The translations under genes and the position numbers were made by a program. This document shows positions 1-6,857 of a DNA stretch of 10,746 nucleotides, piece by piece. The DNA lies in the NCBI GenBank assembly GCA_030753265.1, contig JASMCQ010000027.1, positions 1-10,746 of the forward strand. The letters are read 5' to 3'. Each line of letters opens with the position of its first letter. Within the stretch, counting starts at the first letter, position 1. The notes under the pieces were generated by a model. It did not search any database, was not told the origin of the DNA, and saw only the letters and a list, made by a program, of their open reading frames with translations. Origin of the DNA: Dehalococcoidia bacterium. Its GTDB lineage: Bacteria; Chloroflexota; Dehalococcoidia; UBA3495.

Positions 1-2
1 AG

Positions 3-95
3 CGCAGAAAGGAGGTGAAGGCTCAAACGATCGATAGGCGAAGACTTCATAACCGGACCCTCAGGCAGCTCACCCAAGCTCTTCCACACCTCTGA
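3..95 (+). CDS. possible 3' end of an ORF entering from the left
   Basis: The third forward frame is open from the window edge for 30 codons and ends at TGA 93-95. The tail is basic, with a run of arginines followed by an LHNRTLRQLTQALPHL ending. I do not recognise the family. A basic, leucine-rich C-terminus would suit a DNA-binding protein, but 30 codons is short enough to be chance. A strong Shine-Dalgarno-like stretch at 7-17 has no ATG, GTG or TTG at a suitable distance, so it does not support a start here. Confidence 0.2.
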   Translation, partial: RRKEVKAQTIDRRRLHNRTLRQLTQALPHL

Positions 96-143
96 TCTCT
101 CGGGTCCCAAACTGTCCCATTTGTGCTGGTTGCCAACAAGCAC

Positions 144-160
144 GTCATGCTGAGGAGCGC
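144..160 (+). repeat. half-copy of the TCATTCTGAG palindrome family
   Basis: The stretch CGTCATGCTGAGGAGCGC matches, with one substitution over the shared core, the left arm of the long palindrome at 8179-8251. Only this arm is present, so it is probably a decayed remnant. A chance match cannot be excluded at this length. Confidence 0.4.
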
Positions 161-395
161 CGGTGATAGGGGGCCGAGGGTTCGGTCTGACTCAAGAGTT
201 TAGAGGAGTTTGCCCGGCCGGTGATCGGCCGGACCGGTGCCCGGGTGGCCTCTCCAGCGCCAAGGGTCATCCGTGTAGTGACCCGACACAATGGCCTGAT
301 CGTCTCCAGTGTCTGGGACCACATCACTTGCCGGTGTTGAACGGGGAACTGCTGCTCGGTGCATCGAAGACCTACTTGGTCCGAGGCGCCGATGG

Positions 396-456
396 GTGAC
401 GAAATCCCCCTCGGTCCCCCTTTATAAAGGGGGATACAGGGGGATTTTCGCGTCAC
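396..456. repeat. dispersed palindrome, copy A (CCCCCTTTATAAAGGGGG core)
   Basis: A nearly complete palindrome. The core CCCCCTTTATAAAGGGGG is perfectly self-complementary. It is flanked by outer arms AAATCCCCC and GGGGGATTT, and beyond those by GTGACG and CGTCAC. Two further copies lie at 3301-3350 and 3387-3423. The form is that of a non-coding dispersed palindrome (REP- or MITE-like) able to fold into a cruciform or a long RNA hairpin. It lies 78 nt beyond the stop of the minus-strand hydrolase gene and could serve as that transcript's 3' end, although no long T-tract follows. Confidence 0.8.
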
Positions 457-534
457 GAGCGTAGAGTGCCGAATGGGGCTCCTAGAGTCGTGCCGCCTGC
501 CGGCAAAAAGGACTACCCCCGTGCCAGCGAGCCC

Positions 535-1302
535 TTAAGCCTGGAGGTGCTTGCCGAAGAACTCGAACGTCTTCTTCCAGGAGTCCATTGCCTGTTCAGG
601 CCGGTAGTTGCCCCGGTCGTAGTACCAGAAACCGTGCGGTGCGCCATCGTACCGGTGGAAGTCGTAGTCCTTGCCGTGCTTCTTCAGCTCTGCCTCGTGC
701 TGGTTCACCAGGTCCGGTGACGGGCTCTGGTCATCGTTGCCGAAAAGGCCAAGCATCGGGCACGAGAGGCCCTCGGTTAGGTCGATAGGTGATACCGGCT
801 GTTGCTCGGTCAGCTTATCCGGCGCCATCACCACGTTGCCCCCCCAGCATTCCACCAGGGCGTCGAAGGACTTCGACCGGCAGGACACCATGAAGGCATG
901 CCGCCCGCCGGAGCAGGTCCCGATGATCCCCACGCGGCCGTTGCTGATGGGCAGGGACCGCAAATAGTCCGCCGCCGCGTTGCAGTCTCCCAGCACCACG
1001 TCGTCGATTGCGCCGCCCGCGGCCCGGGCCGTCGCCGCCATCTCTTCGGGCGTACCGTCGCCGAACCGCTGGTAGAGGTTGGGGCAGATTACCAGGTAGC
1101 CGTGCTCGCTGAACCGCCGGCAGAACTCCCGGTACAGCTCGTCCCAGCCGGGGAGGTGATGCACCAGCACGATCCCGGGGAAGGGCCCCGGTCCCATGGG
1201 GCGAGACACGTAGGAATTGAGAGTGTCGTTGTTGTGCCCCTTGATCGCGGTGAGTTCAGAAATCATCCCGGTATAGGCGCCCGTGTTCCACTGATTCCAC
1301 AT
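535..1302 (-). CDS. dienelactone hydrolase family protein
   Basis: A 255-residue alpha/beta-hydrolase of the dienelactone hydrolase family, close to the usual length of about 235-250. Well-studied members hydrolyse cyclic enol-lactone esters in (chloro)aromatic degradation, but many relatives have unknown substrates. The visible catalytic triad is Cys130 in GTCSGG (the family's cysteine nucleophile elbow), an Asp in the GNDDQSP loop (190 or 191) and His223 in APHGF. The N-terminal strand VLVHHLPGW (46-53) fits the oxyanion region, and no signal peptide is seen, so it is cytoplasmic. The ATG at 1302 has a GGAGGA ribosome binding site 4 nt upstream. A small hypothetical gene lies 129 nt upstream on the same strand. 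The fold and triad are secure; the substrate is unknown. Confidence 0.9.
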   Translation of the reverse strand: MWNQWNTGAYTGMISELTAIKGHNNDTLNSYVSRPMGPGPFPGIVLVHHLPGWDELYREFCRRFSEHGYLVICPNLYQRFGDGTPEEMAATARAAGGAIDDVVLGDCNAAADYLRSLPISNGRVGIIGTCSGGRHAFMVSCRSKSFDALVECWGGNVVMAPDKLTEQQPVSPIDLTEGLSCPMLGLFGNDDQSPSPDLVNQHEAELKKHGKDYDFHRYDGAPHGFWYYDRGNYRPEQAMDSWKKTFEFFGKHLQA

Positions 1303-1393
1303 GATCTCCTCCGTTTTTCAAGTTGGAGTTATGAGTTCCCATTGGTGACTCGCAGGGTGTCACTCGTTCAACAGGCTCGAGGGTGTTTCGTCA

Positions 1394-1420
1394 GCCGGTG
1401 GCGCTTGCGCCGACACCGGC
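1394..1420 (-). terminator. hairpin after the hypothetical gene
   Basis: GCCGGT-GGCGC, loop TT, GCGCC, a 3-nt bulge, then ACCGGC form a stem of 11 base pairs. On the minus strand it starts 12 nt after the stop codon of the hypothetical gene at 1432-1803 and lies before the hydrolase gene. There is no T-tract, so it is either a weak or factor-assisted terminator or a processing or stability hairpin. Confidence 0.35.
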
Positions 1421-1431
1421 CCGGGGTTGGT

Positions 1432-1803
1432 TCACGCCGTTGCCACTGTCTGGGGCAGGGAGATGTAAGGGTCCTCGACGGTAACTTCCCCACTCTCCTT
1501 GAGTGAGTCGACACCGGCCTGGGCGAGGATCTTCGCGCTCCTGATGTCCAGGGTTAGGTCTTTGTTCGCGACCGTCCTGGCGAGGTCGTCAATTGTACAC
1601 GGGCCTTTGGACAGCCGTCCTTTGACCAATCTGCCCATTACTTCGACCGAAAGGTTCGCGCACATATCGTCTATGAGGAACTGTAGAAACGACATTCCGT
1701 ATCTCTCCGACTGTCGCGCGACGATTCGGAATGGACCCTTCAAGTTGGACAGGGTCGGGACGATATCCAGGGTGGGTCCCGCCGCACCTGCGTAGTATAC
1801 CAT
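1432..1803 (-). CDS. hypothetical protein, 123 aa
   Basis: I do not recognise this protein. The composition looks protein-like rather than antisense: balanced hydrophobic and charged residues, few arginines and prolines, and likely helices around 30-65 (FRIVARQSERYGMSFLQFLI) and 70-105. The end, ESGEVTVEDPYISLP, looks like a beta hairpin. Helices followed by a hairpin could be winged-helix-like, but no motif is decisive. No signal peptide or membrane span is seen. The ATG at 1803 has only a weak GGG-type ribosome binding site, and the frame is closed upstream by a TGA, leaving no better start. It lies 129 nt upstream of the dienelactone hydrolase gene on the same strand, with a hairpin between them. 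A competing frame at 1589-1924 on the same strand is poorer in composition. Confidence 0.5.
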   Translation of the reverse strand: MVYYAGAAGPTLDIVPTLSNLKGPFRIVARQSERYGMSFLQFLIDDMCANLSVEVMGRLVKGRLSKGPCTIDDLARTVANKDLTLDIRSAKILAQAGVDSLKESGEVTVEDPYISLPQTVATA

Positions 1804-1944
1804 CGCTTTGCCCGGTGACCACCCCCTCTTGGTCGATCGTTCGGTAGCCGGTCACCTGGTTGGACAATCGAGAGCAGTAAAACCGAGAGCAGGTGTCCCG
1901 CTGAGCCCTGGCCTCATCCCGCATTGAGATCGTTGGCCTCGAAG

Positions 1945-1973
1945 TTTCTCTACCTGTGAGCGTCGTGTATAAT
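1945..1973 (+). promoter_or_regulatory. candidate sigma70-like promoter for the FrhB-family gene
   Basis: A perfect -10 hexamer TATAAT at 1968-1973 stands out in GC-rich surroundings. With a 17-nt spacer the -35 position is TTTCTC (1945-1950), a weak match. Transcription from here would give a leader of about 180 nt before the ATG at 2163, including the hairpin at 2064-2085. Confidence 0.4.
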
Positions 1974-2063
1974 CCAGTGGCGCGCCCGGCCGGGCAATCA
2001 AGCCAGCTGGCGGCGCGGGGACGAGCCTGCTGAACGGCCGCGGAGGGTGGTTCCGGCGGTGCG

Positions 2064-2085
2064 GGGGCGGTCGATTAGCCGCCCC
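2064..2085. repeat. GGGGCGG/CCGCCCC hairpin in the leader
   Basis: Arms GGGGCGG (2064-2070) and CCGCCCC (2079-2085) are separated by 8 nt. Followed by TACGGG, it resembles a common type of GC-rich dispersed palindrome. Only one copy is present in the window, so its status as a repeat is inference. In the transcript it would form a stable hairpin about 78 nt before the start codon. Confidence 0.35.
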
Positions 2086-2162
2086 TACGGGACGAGCCAG
2101 TCGAACGACAGCGGCGGTGACCAAGTGGGTTTTGAACCAGAACCACCAGATCGGAGGAGCCG

Positions 2163-3266
2163 ATGACCACAACTATTGGAGGCCTCCAGCAGCTGCGGGA
2201 GCAGGTCCTGGATGCCGGTCTCTGCACCTTTTGCGGCGCCTGTAGCGGCCTGTGCCCGTACCTGAAACCCTTCCAGGGCCGGGTCACCGTGATGGAGTCG
2301 TGCCCGGTCACGTCCTCACGGTGTATCTCTTTCTGTCCCCGCTCCGCGTTCGACATGGACGCAGCCAGCGAACGGCTCCACGGCGCCGGTTATCGTGGTG
2401 AGCCCCTTGGCGAGGTGTGCCAGGTGCTGATTGCCCGCAGCACGGATGCCCAGGTACGGTCTCGGGCCCAATACGGCGGGACCGTTACCACCCTGGTCTG
2501 TGCCGCCCTGGAAGAAGGGACCATTGAATCGGCCGTTCTCACGAGCAATCAAGGGGGAGTGCCCCGAGGCGTGGTGGCCTCCACGCGGGAAGAGGTCCTG
2601 GCGTGCTCCGGTTCCAGCTACCTGGCCGCTCCCACTCTGGAGGCCCTGAACCGCCATCGTGGCGAGGGCCGGCTGGGGATCGTGGGAACGCCGTGCCAAC
2701 TTCAGGCCGTCGCCTCCATGGCGGATTCGCCCTACGCGGAACGGAGCAACGCCCCGAAAGTCGCCCTGCGCATCGGCCTGTTCTGCACCTGGGCCCTCTC
2801 CCACTCTTTCCTGTCGCGGCTGGCCGAAGTGGCTCCCCCGGAGGCGATCTCCAAGACCGACGTGCCGCCGCCCCCCGCATCGGTATTCGAGGTCCACGCC
2901 AACGGAAGCCGCACCGCCATCCCTCTGGAGGAAGTGCGGACCTTTATTCGCCCGACATGTGATCTTTGCCCCGACATGACCGCCGAGCTGGCCGACGTAT
3001 CCGTCGGTTCCGCCGAGGGGATCGAGGGCTGGAACACCCTGCTGGTCCGTACCGAGGCCGGTGAACGGCTGGTGGAAGCCGCCCAAGCCCGGGGTCTCCT
3101 GGAAACGGGGCCGCTGCCGCAAGCCAGCCAGGACCACCTGACCGGGGCCGCGATGAACAAGAAGCGACGGGCCTTCCGGCGCGTGGCCGAGCGCACCGGC
3201 GATCCCGGAGACCTGCTATTCATGAAGCTTAGCCGGGATGTCGCGTCGCGTTTGATCCATGACTAG
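2163..3266 (+). CDS. FrhB-family (coenzyme F420 hydrogenase/dehydrogenase beta subunit-like) iron-sulfur flavoprotein
   Basis: A 367-residue protein with the layout of the FrhB family, whose members carry FAD and Fe-S clusters and pass electrons between ferredoxin-type donors and F420 or another acceptor. The N-terminus has a cluster motif with Cys21, 24, 27 and 31, followed by Cys47, 54 and 58. The C-terminal domain shows GTPCQ (Cys178), IGLFC (Cys208), CDLCPD (Cys266/269), DVSVGSAEG and the late NKKRRAF motif. There are no membrane segments, so it is cytoplasmic. The ATG has GGAGGAG 3 nt upstream. It precedes iorA and iorB on the same strand, suggesting it is their electron-transfer partner, although a 190-nt gap with two palindromes separates it from iorA. 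F420 use is family knowledge, not shown here; other FrhB homologues act without F420. Confidence 0.88.
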   Translation: MTTTIGGLQQLREQVLDAGLCTFCGACSGLCPYLKPFQGRVTVMESCPVTSSRCISFCPRSAFDMDAASERLHGAGYRGEPLGEVCQVLIARSTDAQVRSRAQYGGTVTTLVCAALEEGTIESAVLTSNQGGVPRGVVASTREEVLACSGSSYLAAPTLEALNRHRGEGRLGIVGTPCQLQAVASMADSPYAERSNAPKVALRIGLFCTWALSHSFLSRLAEVAPPEAISKTDVPPPPASVFEVHANGSRTAIPLEEVRTFIRPTCDLCPDMTAELADVSVGSAEGIEGWNTLLVRTEAGERLVEAAQARGLLETGPLPQASQDHLTGAAMNKKRRAFRRVAERTGDPGDLLFMKLSRDVASRLIHD

Positions 3267-3300
3267 CAGGTCTTCTGAAGCGTCGTGAGCAAAGTAGCGA

Positions 3301-3350
3301 CGAAATCCCCCTGTATCCCCCTTTAACAAAGGGGGACCGTGGAGGGGCTT
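3301..3350. repeat. dispersed palindrome, copy B
   Basis: Shares AAATCCCCCTGTATCCCCC and the inner CCCCCTTT...AAAGGGGG core with copy A, but its right outer arm has decayed (GGAGGGGCTT). It starts about 34 nt after the FrhB-family stop codon. The inner arms can form an RNA hairpin with an ACA-type loop that could attenuate read-through into iorA. Confidence 0.75.
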
Positions 3351-3386
3351 CCCCGCGATCCTTGCCAACGTGAAGCACATTTAGCC

Positions 3387-3423
3387 AAATCCCCCTCTAT
3401 AAAGGGGGACAGAGGGGGATTTA
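3387..3423. repeat. dispersed palindrome, copy C (internally deleted)
   Basis: AAATCCCCCT is followed directly by CTATAAAGGGGG, then GGGGGATTT. The outer arms are intact but one inner arm is missing compared with copy A, so the hairpin forms from the outer arms. It ends 33 nt before the iorA start codon, about 40 nt downstream of copy B and in the same orientation. Confidence 0.75.
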
Positions 3424-3456
3424 CCCCCACCCAACGGTCAATAATGGAGGTAAAGG

Positions 3457-5379
3457 ATGCCAACCTTAGCCGCCGATGTTTCCGGAATCAGAGAGCTGCT
3501 CCTGGGCAACGAGGCCATCGCCCGCGGCGCCCTGGAGGCCGGGGTGCGGGTGGCGGCGGGCTATCCGGGGACTCCCTCCACCGAGGTGATGGAGGCTCTG
3601 GCCCGGGTCGCTGCCGAGGCGAACATCTACGTTGAATGGTCGGTGAACGAGAAGGTGGCCGCGGAGGTTGCCGCGGGGGCGGCGACCACCGGCCTGCGGG
3701 CCCTGGCGGTGATGAAACAAGAGGGCCTCAACGTGGCGCTGGACTTCCTGGCCCACGCGAACCTGATCGGCGTCCCCGGCGGGTACGTCATCGTGGTCAG
3801 CGATGACCCCGAAGGATGGTCCAGCGCCGCGGAGGGCGACTCTCGGGGCATCATACGCTGGCTCAACATACCTTTGCTGGAGCCGTCCACGGCCCAAGAA
3901 GCCAAGGAAATGACCCGTTACGCGTTCGATCTTTCGGAGGACCTCCGGCTCCCAGTCGTCATACGGGGCTGCACCCGAGTTTCCCACGCCACGGGGATCG
4001 TGGAGTTTGGGCCGCTCTCCAAAGTAGTCCAAACCTCGCATCTGGACACCTCTCAGACCTACGTGCCCACGCCGGTGATACCCAAGCACAAGGCCCTGCT
4101 GGAGAAGGTCGAGAGGGTCAAAGAGATCTTCGAGGATTCTCCATTCAACTTCTACGAGGGCCCCGAGAATGCCGACCTGGTGGTGGTCGCCGCCGGAAGC
4201 TCGCGGCTGTACGCCGCCGAGGCGCTGGAGTTCCTGGGGTTGCATGACCAGGTGGGCATTCTGCATCTGGGCACCACCTTTCCTCTGCCGGAGCGGTTTA
4301 TCCTGAAACACATCGCCCGCGCGTCCCGCCTCCTGGTGTCCGAAGAGATCGAGCCCTTCCTGGAGGGCAGCCTCCGCCGGCTGGCGGCGGAGAACAAGTG
4401 GCCCGGCGGTCCGGAGCGAATCTACGGCAAGGAAAGCGGCCACCTGCCCCGCACCGGCGAGCTTACCCCCACCACCCTCATTCAGGTGGTGGCGGGAATA
4501 TCGGACGTCGAGTACCAGCTGGTGGACGCCAGGTACCGGGACGAGGCCCAGAAGATGGCCGACACTATGGTCGTGGCGCGGGAGGCGGTCTGGTGCCCGG
4601 GCTGCCCCCACCGGGCCAGCCTGTGGTCCATCAAGAACGCCATGAAGCTAGACGGCCGGGACGGGGTGGTCACCGGGGATATCGGGTGCTACGCCCTCGA
4701 CCGCCGGGGTGTCACCGGCTACAACATCACCAGGACCGCTTCAGCCATGGGCTCGGGGGCCGGTATCGCCTCGGGGCTCGGAAAGCTGCGCCAGTTCGGC
4801 AACGACCAGCCGGTGGTGGCCCTCTGCGGGGACTCCACCTTCTTTCACTCCGCTATTCCGGCGCTGATCAACGCCCGGTACAACCGGTCCAATTTTACCC
4901 TGGCATTGCTGGACAACGGGGCCACCGCGCTCACCGGATTCCAGACCCACGCCGGGGTGGGCCGCAACGCCATGGGGGCCGAAGCGCCCCGGGTGGATGC
5001 CGAGACCATGGCCCGGGCCACCGGCGCCACCTTGGAGGTGGTGGACCCGTACGTCATCGGCGAATCGACGGACAAGGTGGTGGAACTGGTGCAGTCCGAG
5101 GCGGAAGGCGTCAAGGTGCTGGTCTTCCGCCACCCCTGCACGCTCCTGCGGCCCCGCGACGCCAAGCCCGATTTCCAGATGGCCGTGGACCCGGAGCGAT
5201 GCCTGGGAGAGGCGTGCGGGTGCGCCAGATACTGTATCCGTGTGTTCAAGTGTCCCGGCCTGAGTTGGGACAAGGAACAAGGGAAGGCGCGCATCGACGA
5301 AGCCGTATGCATCGGGTGTGGTGTGTGCGCTTCCATCTGCCCCGAAGAGGCCATAACCAAGGAGCCCTACAATGGCTGA
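3457..5379 (+). CDS. iorA: indolepyruvate:ferredoxin oxidoreductase, alpha subunit
   Basis: A 640-residue catalytic subunit that decarboxylates indolepyruvate and other aryl pyruvates to acyl-CoA, reducing ferredoxin. Domain order is typical: N-terminal pyrimidine domain with GYPGTPSTEV (35-44), central domain, CPGCPHR (Cys380, Cys383), GDIGC (around Asp408), then the thiamine diphosphate/Mg site GDSTFFH (Asp459) to DN (486-487). The C-terminal ferredoxin domain holds a canonical second motif CIGCGVCASICP (Cys618, 621, 624, 628). The first motif is unusual: Cys582, 587, 589, 593 and 599, wider than the usual C-x2-C-x2-C. The length is within the usual range of about 600-650. The ATG is preceded by GGAGG 6 nt upstream, and the gene overlaps iorB by 8 nt. 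Substrate preference cannot be read from sequence; phenylpyruvate or other 2-oxoacids are possible. Confidence 0.95.
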   Translation: MPTLAADVSGIRELLLGNEAIARGALEAGVRVAAGYPGTPSTEVMEALARVAAEANIYVEWSVNEKVAAEVAAGAATTGLRALAVMKQEGLNVALDFLAHANLIGVPGGYVIVVSDDPEGWSSAAEGDSRGIIRWLNIPLLEPSTAQEAKEMTRYAFDLSEDLRLPVVIRGCTRVSHATGIVEFGPLSKVVQTSHLDTSQTYVPTPVIPKHKALLEKVERVKEIFEDSPFNFYEGPENADLVVVAAGSSRLYAAEALEFLGLHDQVGILHLGTTFPLPERFILKHIARASRLLVSEEIEPFLEGSLRRLAAENKWPGGPERIYGKESGHLPRTGELTPTTLIQVVAGISDVEYQLVDARYRDEAQKMADTMVVAREAVWCPGCPHRASLWSIKNAMKLDGRDGVVTGDIGCYALDRRGVTGYNITRTASAMGSGAGIASGLGKLRQFGNDQPVVALCGDSTFFHSAIPALINARYNRSNFTLALLDNGATALTGFQTHAGVGRNAMGAEAPRVDAETMARATGATLEVVDPYVIGESTDKVVELVQSEAEGVKVLVFRHPCTLLRPRDAKPDFQMAVDPERCLGEACGCARYCIRVFKCPGLSWDKEQGKARIDEAVCIGCGVCASICPEEAITKEPYNG

Positions 5380-6004
5380 CGCGACGTTTTTGCACGACCC
5401 CCTTAATGTCATCGTATGCGGCGTGGGCGGACAGGGCAACGTGATGGCGGCCCGCCTGGCGGGCAAGGTGCTGGCGAAGCTGGGGTACGAGATAGCCATC
5501 GGAGAGACCTATGGCGTCTCCCAGCGCGGCGGCGCGGTGATGAGCCACGTTCGCGTCTCGAAGGGCCGCGCCTACAGCCCGCTTATCCCCCACGGTCGAG
5601 CCCACATCGTGGTGGGCCTGGAGCCGATGGAAACCCTGCGCATCCTCTCCGAGTACGGCAACCCCGAGGTGGTCTGCGTGGTCAACACCCGCCCCCTGCC
5701 TCCGGTGACGGTCGGCATGGGGGTGGCGGAATACCCCGAGTGGGAGGACCTGAGCGGCGCCCTCGACCGCCTGTCCAGCAAGACCTGGTACGTGCCAGCG
5801 ACCGAGGTGGCCATGGAGCTGGGCGCACCCATCGTTTCCAACATCGTGATGCTGGGCGCACTGGTGGGCACGAATCTGCTGCCCGGAACCATGGACCAGT
5901 ACCGGGATATGGTCCGCGAGACCCTGCCCGACCGTAGCATCGGCCTGAACCTGCAAGCGCTGGAGCGCGGCCAAACCGCGGTACAGGGCGCCCTGACTTC
6001 ATAG
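5372..6004 (+). CDS. iorB: indolepyruvate:ferredoxin oxidoreductase, beta subunit
   Basis: A 210-residue partner of IorA with the gamma-type domain of 2-oxoacid:ferredoxin oxidoreductases, which contributes to the CoA and thiamine sites of the heterodimer. The N-terminal nucleotide-fold loop VCGVGGQGN (15-23) and the highly conserved GETYGVSQRGGAVMSHVR (44-61) identify the family, and the length matches the usual 190-220. The ATG at 5372 lies inside the end of iorA (8-nt overlap) with GGAG 7 nt upstream, so the two are translationally coupled, as expected for a stoichiometric complex. No Fe-S motif is present, consistent with the clusters residing in IorA. The reading frame is intact. Confidence 0.95.
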   Translation: MADATFLHDPLNVIVCGVGGQGNVMAARLAGKVLAKLGYEIAIGETYGVSQRGGAVMSHVRVSKGRAYSPLIPHGRAHIVVGLEPMETLRILSEYGNPEVVCVVNTRPLPPVTVGMGVAEYPEWEDLSGALDRLSSKTWYVPATEVAMELGAPIVSNIVMLGALVGTNLLPGTMDQYRDMVRETLPDRSIGLNLQALERGQTAVQGALTS

Positions 6005-6014
6005 CCTTCGGGAT

Positions 6015-6052
6015 GGCGGTGGGCAGTCAGGCCCCGAGACCGCTCCACCGCC
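6015..6052 (+). terminator. hairpin after iorB
   Basis: Perfect 8-bp arms GGCGGTGG (6015-6022) and CCACCGCC (6045-6052) with a 22-nt loop start 10 nt after the iorB stop. No T-tract follows (TCCTCT only), so it is a terminator-like or 3'-protecting hairpin rather than a classic intrinsic terminator. Its place between convergent genes supports an end-of-transcript role. Confidence 0.4.
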
Positions 6053-6215
6053 CTCCTCTGGAGTTGTTAGATAGGCTCTAGTTTCCCGCGAGGGGCTGAG
6101 TATCCGGCACGAGAACGCGGATCAGTGTCCCAAGCAACACCACCGCATCACGCTCACCAATGGCTACGGGGAGTGCTGCCCGCGGACGCCGGTGAGCGCC
6201 CGTTTGAGCCGGCCG

Positions 6216-6845
6216 CTACCGGCCAGACATGGCGGACTGAATGTCCATTTCACAGGCCTGCAGCACAAACTCGTGGGGCCGCCGGGCAATCTTCAATACC
6301 CACCCGGCGAACTCGCCCAGGTGCCTTCGGAGCAACTCCTTGGTTGCCTCGTCGATCATGCTTCCTTCCGAGTCGAACTTCATCGGGGCGAAGGCTTGGA
6401 CCAAGACCCCAGGCTTGACCATCACCACCGACCCGGTCTCGGCGAGGGTTTCGTGGAGTTGCATCTGGGCGCGGGCGGTCCCCGCTCTCCCGCCCGCTCC
6501 TATAATTGTCGCGGGTTTACCCATCAACGAACCCGGCTCCCGGTCACGGGAAGCCCAATCAACAGCGTTTTTTAACGCCCCCGAGGTGCCCCAGTTGTAT
6601 TCAGGTGTTGCGAAAATCACGCCATCGGCGTCGCGGATGGCCGACTTGAGCGCGATGACCGGAGCAGGGTCACCCTGTGCCTCGATGTCTCCGTCGTAGA
6701 AAGGGAGGTCCTTGATGTCGAAGATGTCGATCTCCATCCCTTCGGGGCCAACCTCGATGGCAGCCCGCAACAGTCCGGAGTTGAATGAGGCCCTGCGGAG
6801 GCTACCGGATATTCCCAAAACCCGTACGTTCTTGTGGGTGGTCAT
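6216..6845 (-). CDS. NADPH-dependent FMN reductase family protein
   Basis: A 209-residue flavodoxin-fold protein of the NADPH-dependent FMN reductase family, which reduces FMN, quinones or other acceptors with NAD(P)H. The FMN phosphate loop is GISGSLRRASFNSGLLR (11-27), and the isoalloxazine-binding motif is PEYNWGTSGALKNAVDW (81-97), where the family usually has PEYN-x-x-x-x-x-LKNAIDW. A glycine-rich IIGAGGRAGTARAQ (114-127) follows. The length is slightly above the usual 180-200. No signal peptide is seen, so it is cytoplasmic. The ATG at 6845 has GAGG about 9 nt upstream. It converges with iorB and lies 12 nt downstream of a decayed winged-helix gene, which may once have regulated it. A 5-bp GC stem straddles the stop codon. 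The physiological acceptor is unknown. Confidence 0.92.
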   Translation of the reverse strand: MTTHKNVRVLGISGSLRRASFNSGLLRAAIEVGPEGMEIDIFDIKDLPFYDGDIEAQGDPAPVIALKSAIRDADGVIFATPEYNWGTSGALKNAVDWASRDREPGSLMGKPATIIGAGGRAGTARAQMQLHETLAETGSVVMVKPGVLVQAFAPMKFDSEGSMIDEATKELLRRHLGEFAGWVLKIARRPHEFVLQACEMDIQSAMSGR

Positions 6846-6857
6846 AATTCACTACCT

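Larger units (their letters stand above)
96..534. other. gene-free stretch with repeats
   Basis: No convincing gene lies here. Short frames on both strands have no family resemblance, no ribosome binding site and arginine/proline/serine-rich composition typical of antisense GC-rich DNA. The stretch holds a degraded half-copy of a dispersed palindrome (144-160), a 7-bp GC hairpin at 214-232 (arms CCGGCCG and CGGCCGG, loop GTGAT) and a full copy of the CCCCCTTT-centred palindrome (396-456). Confidence 0.6.
1804..2162. other. divergent intergenic region
   Basis: A 359-nt stretch between the minus-strand hypothetical gene and the plus-strand FrhB-family gene. It holds a TATAAT box (1968-1973) reading toward the FrhB-family gene, a GC-rich stretch with a hairpin at 2064-2085, and the ribosome binding site GGAGGAG at 2153-2159. 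Open frames on the minus strand here are arginine/proline-rich and resemble no family. Confidence 0.5.

Noticed and set aside
7..17. Near-perfect Shine-Dalgarno AAAGGAGGTGA at the left edge
   Set aside because: No start codon at 4-12 nt downstream leads to an open frame of useful length.
802..1506. A 234-codon plus-strand frame opposite the dienelactone hydrolase
   Set aside because: The minus strand carries the catalytic triad and ribosome binding site; this frame has no recognisable motif.
2316..3137. A 273-codon frame antisense to the FrhB-family gene
   Set aside because: Glycine-rich antisense translation with no domain, opposite a gene with clear cysteine motifs.
3466..4611. A 381-codon open frame antisense to iorA
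   Set aside because: It mirrors the codon structure of the certain iorA gene, is Gly/Arg/His/Gln-rich, matches no family and has no ribosome binding site.
4398..5444. A 348-codon frame on the plus strand overlapping iorA
   Set aside because: Arg/Gly/Pro-rich shadow of the GC-rich iorA frame; all recognisable motifs lie in the iorA frame.
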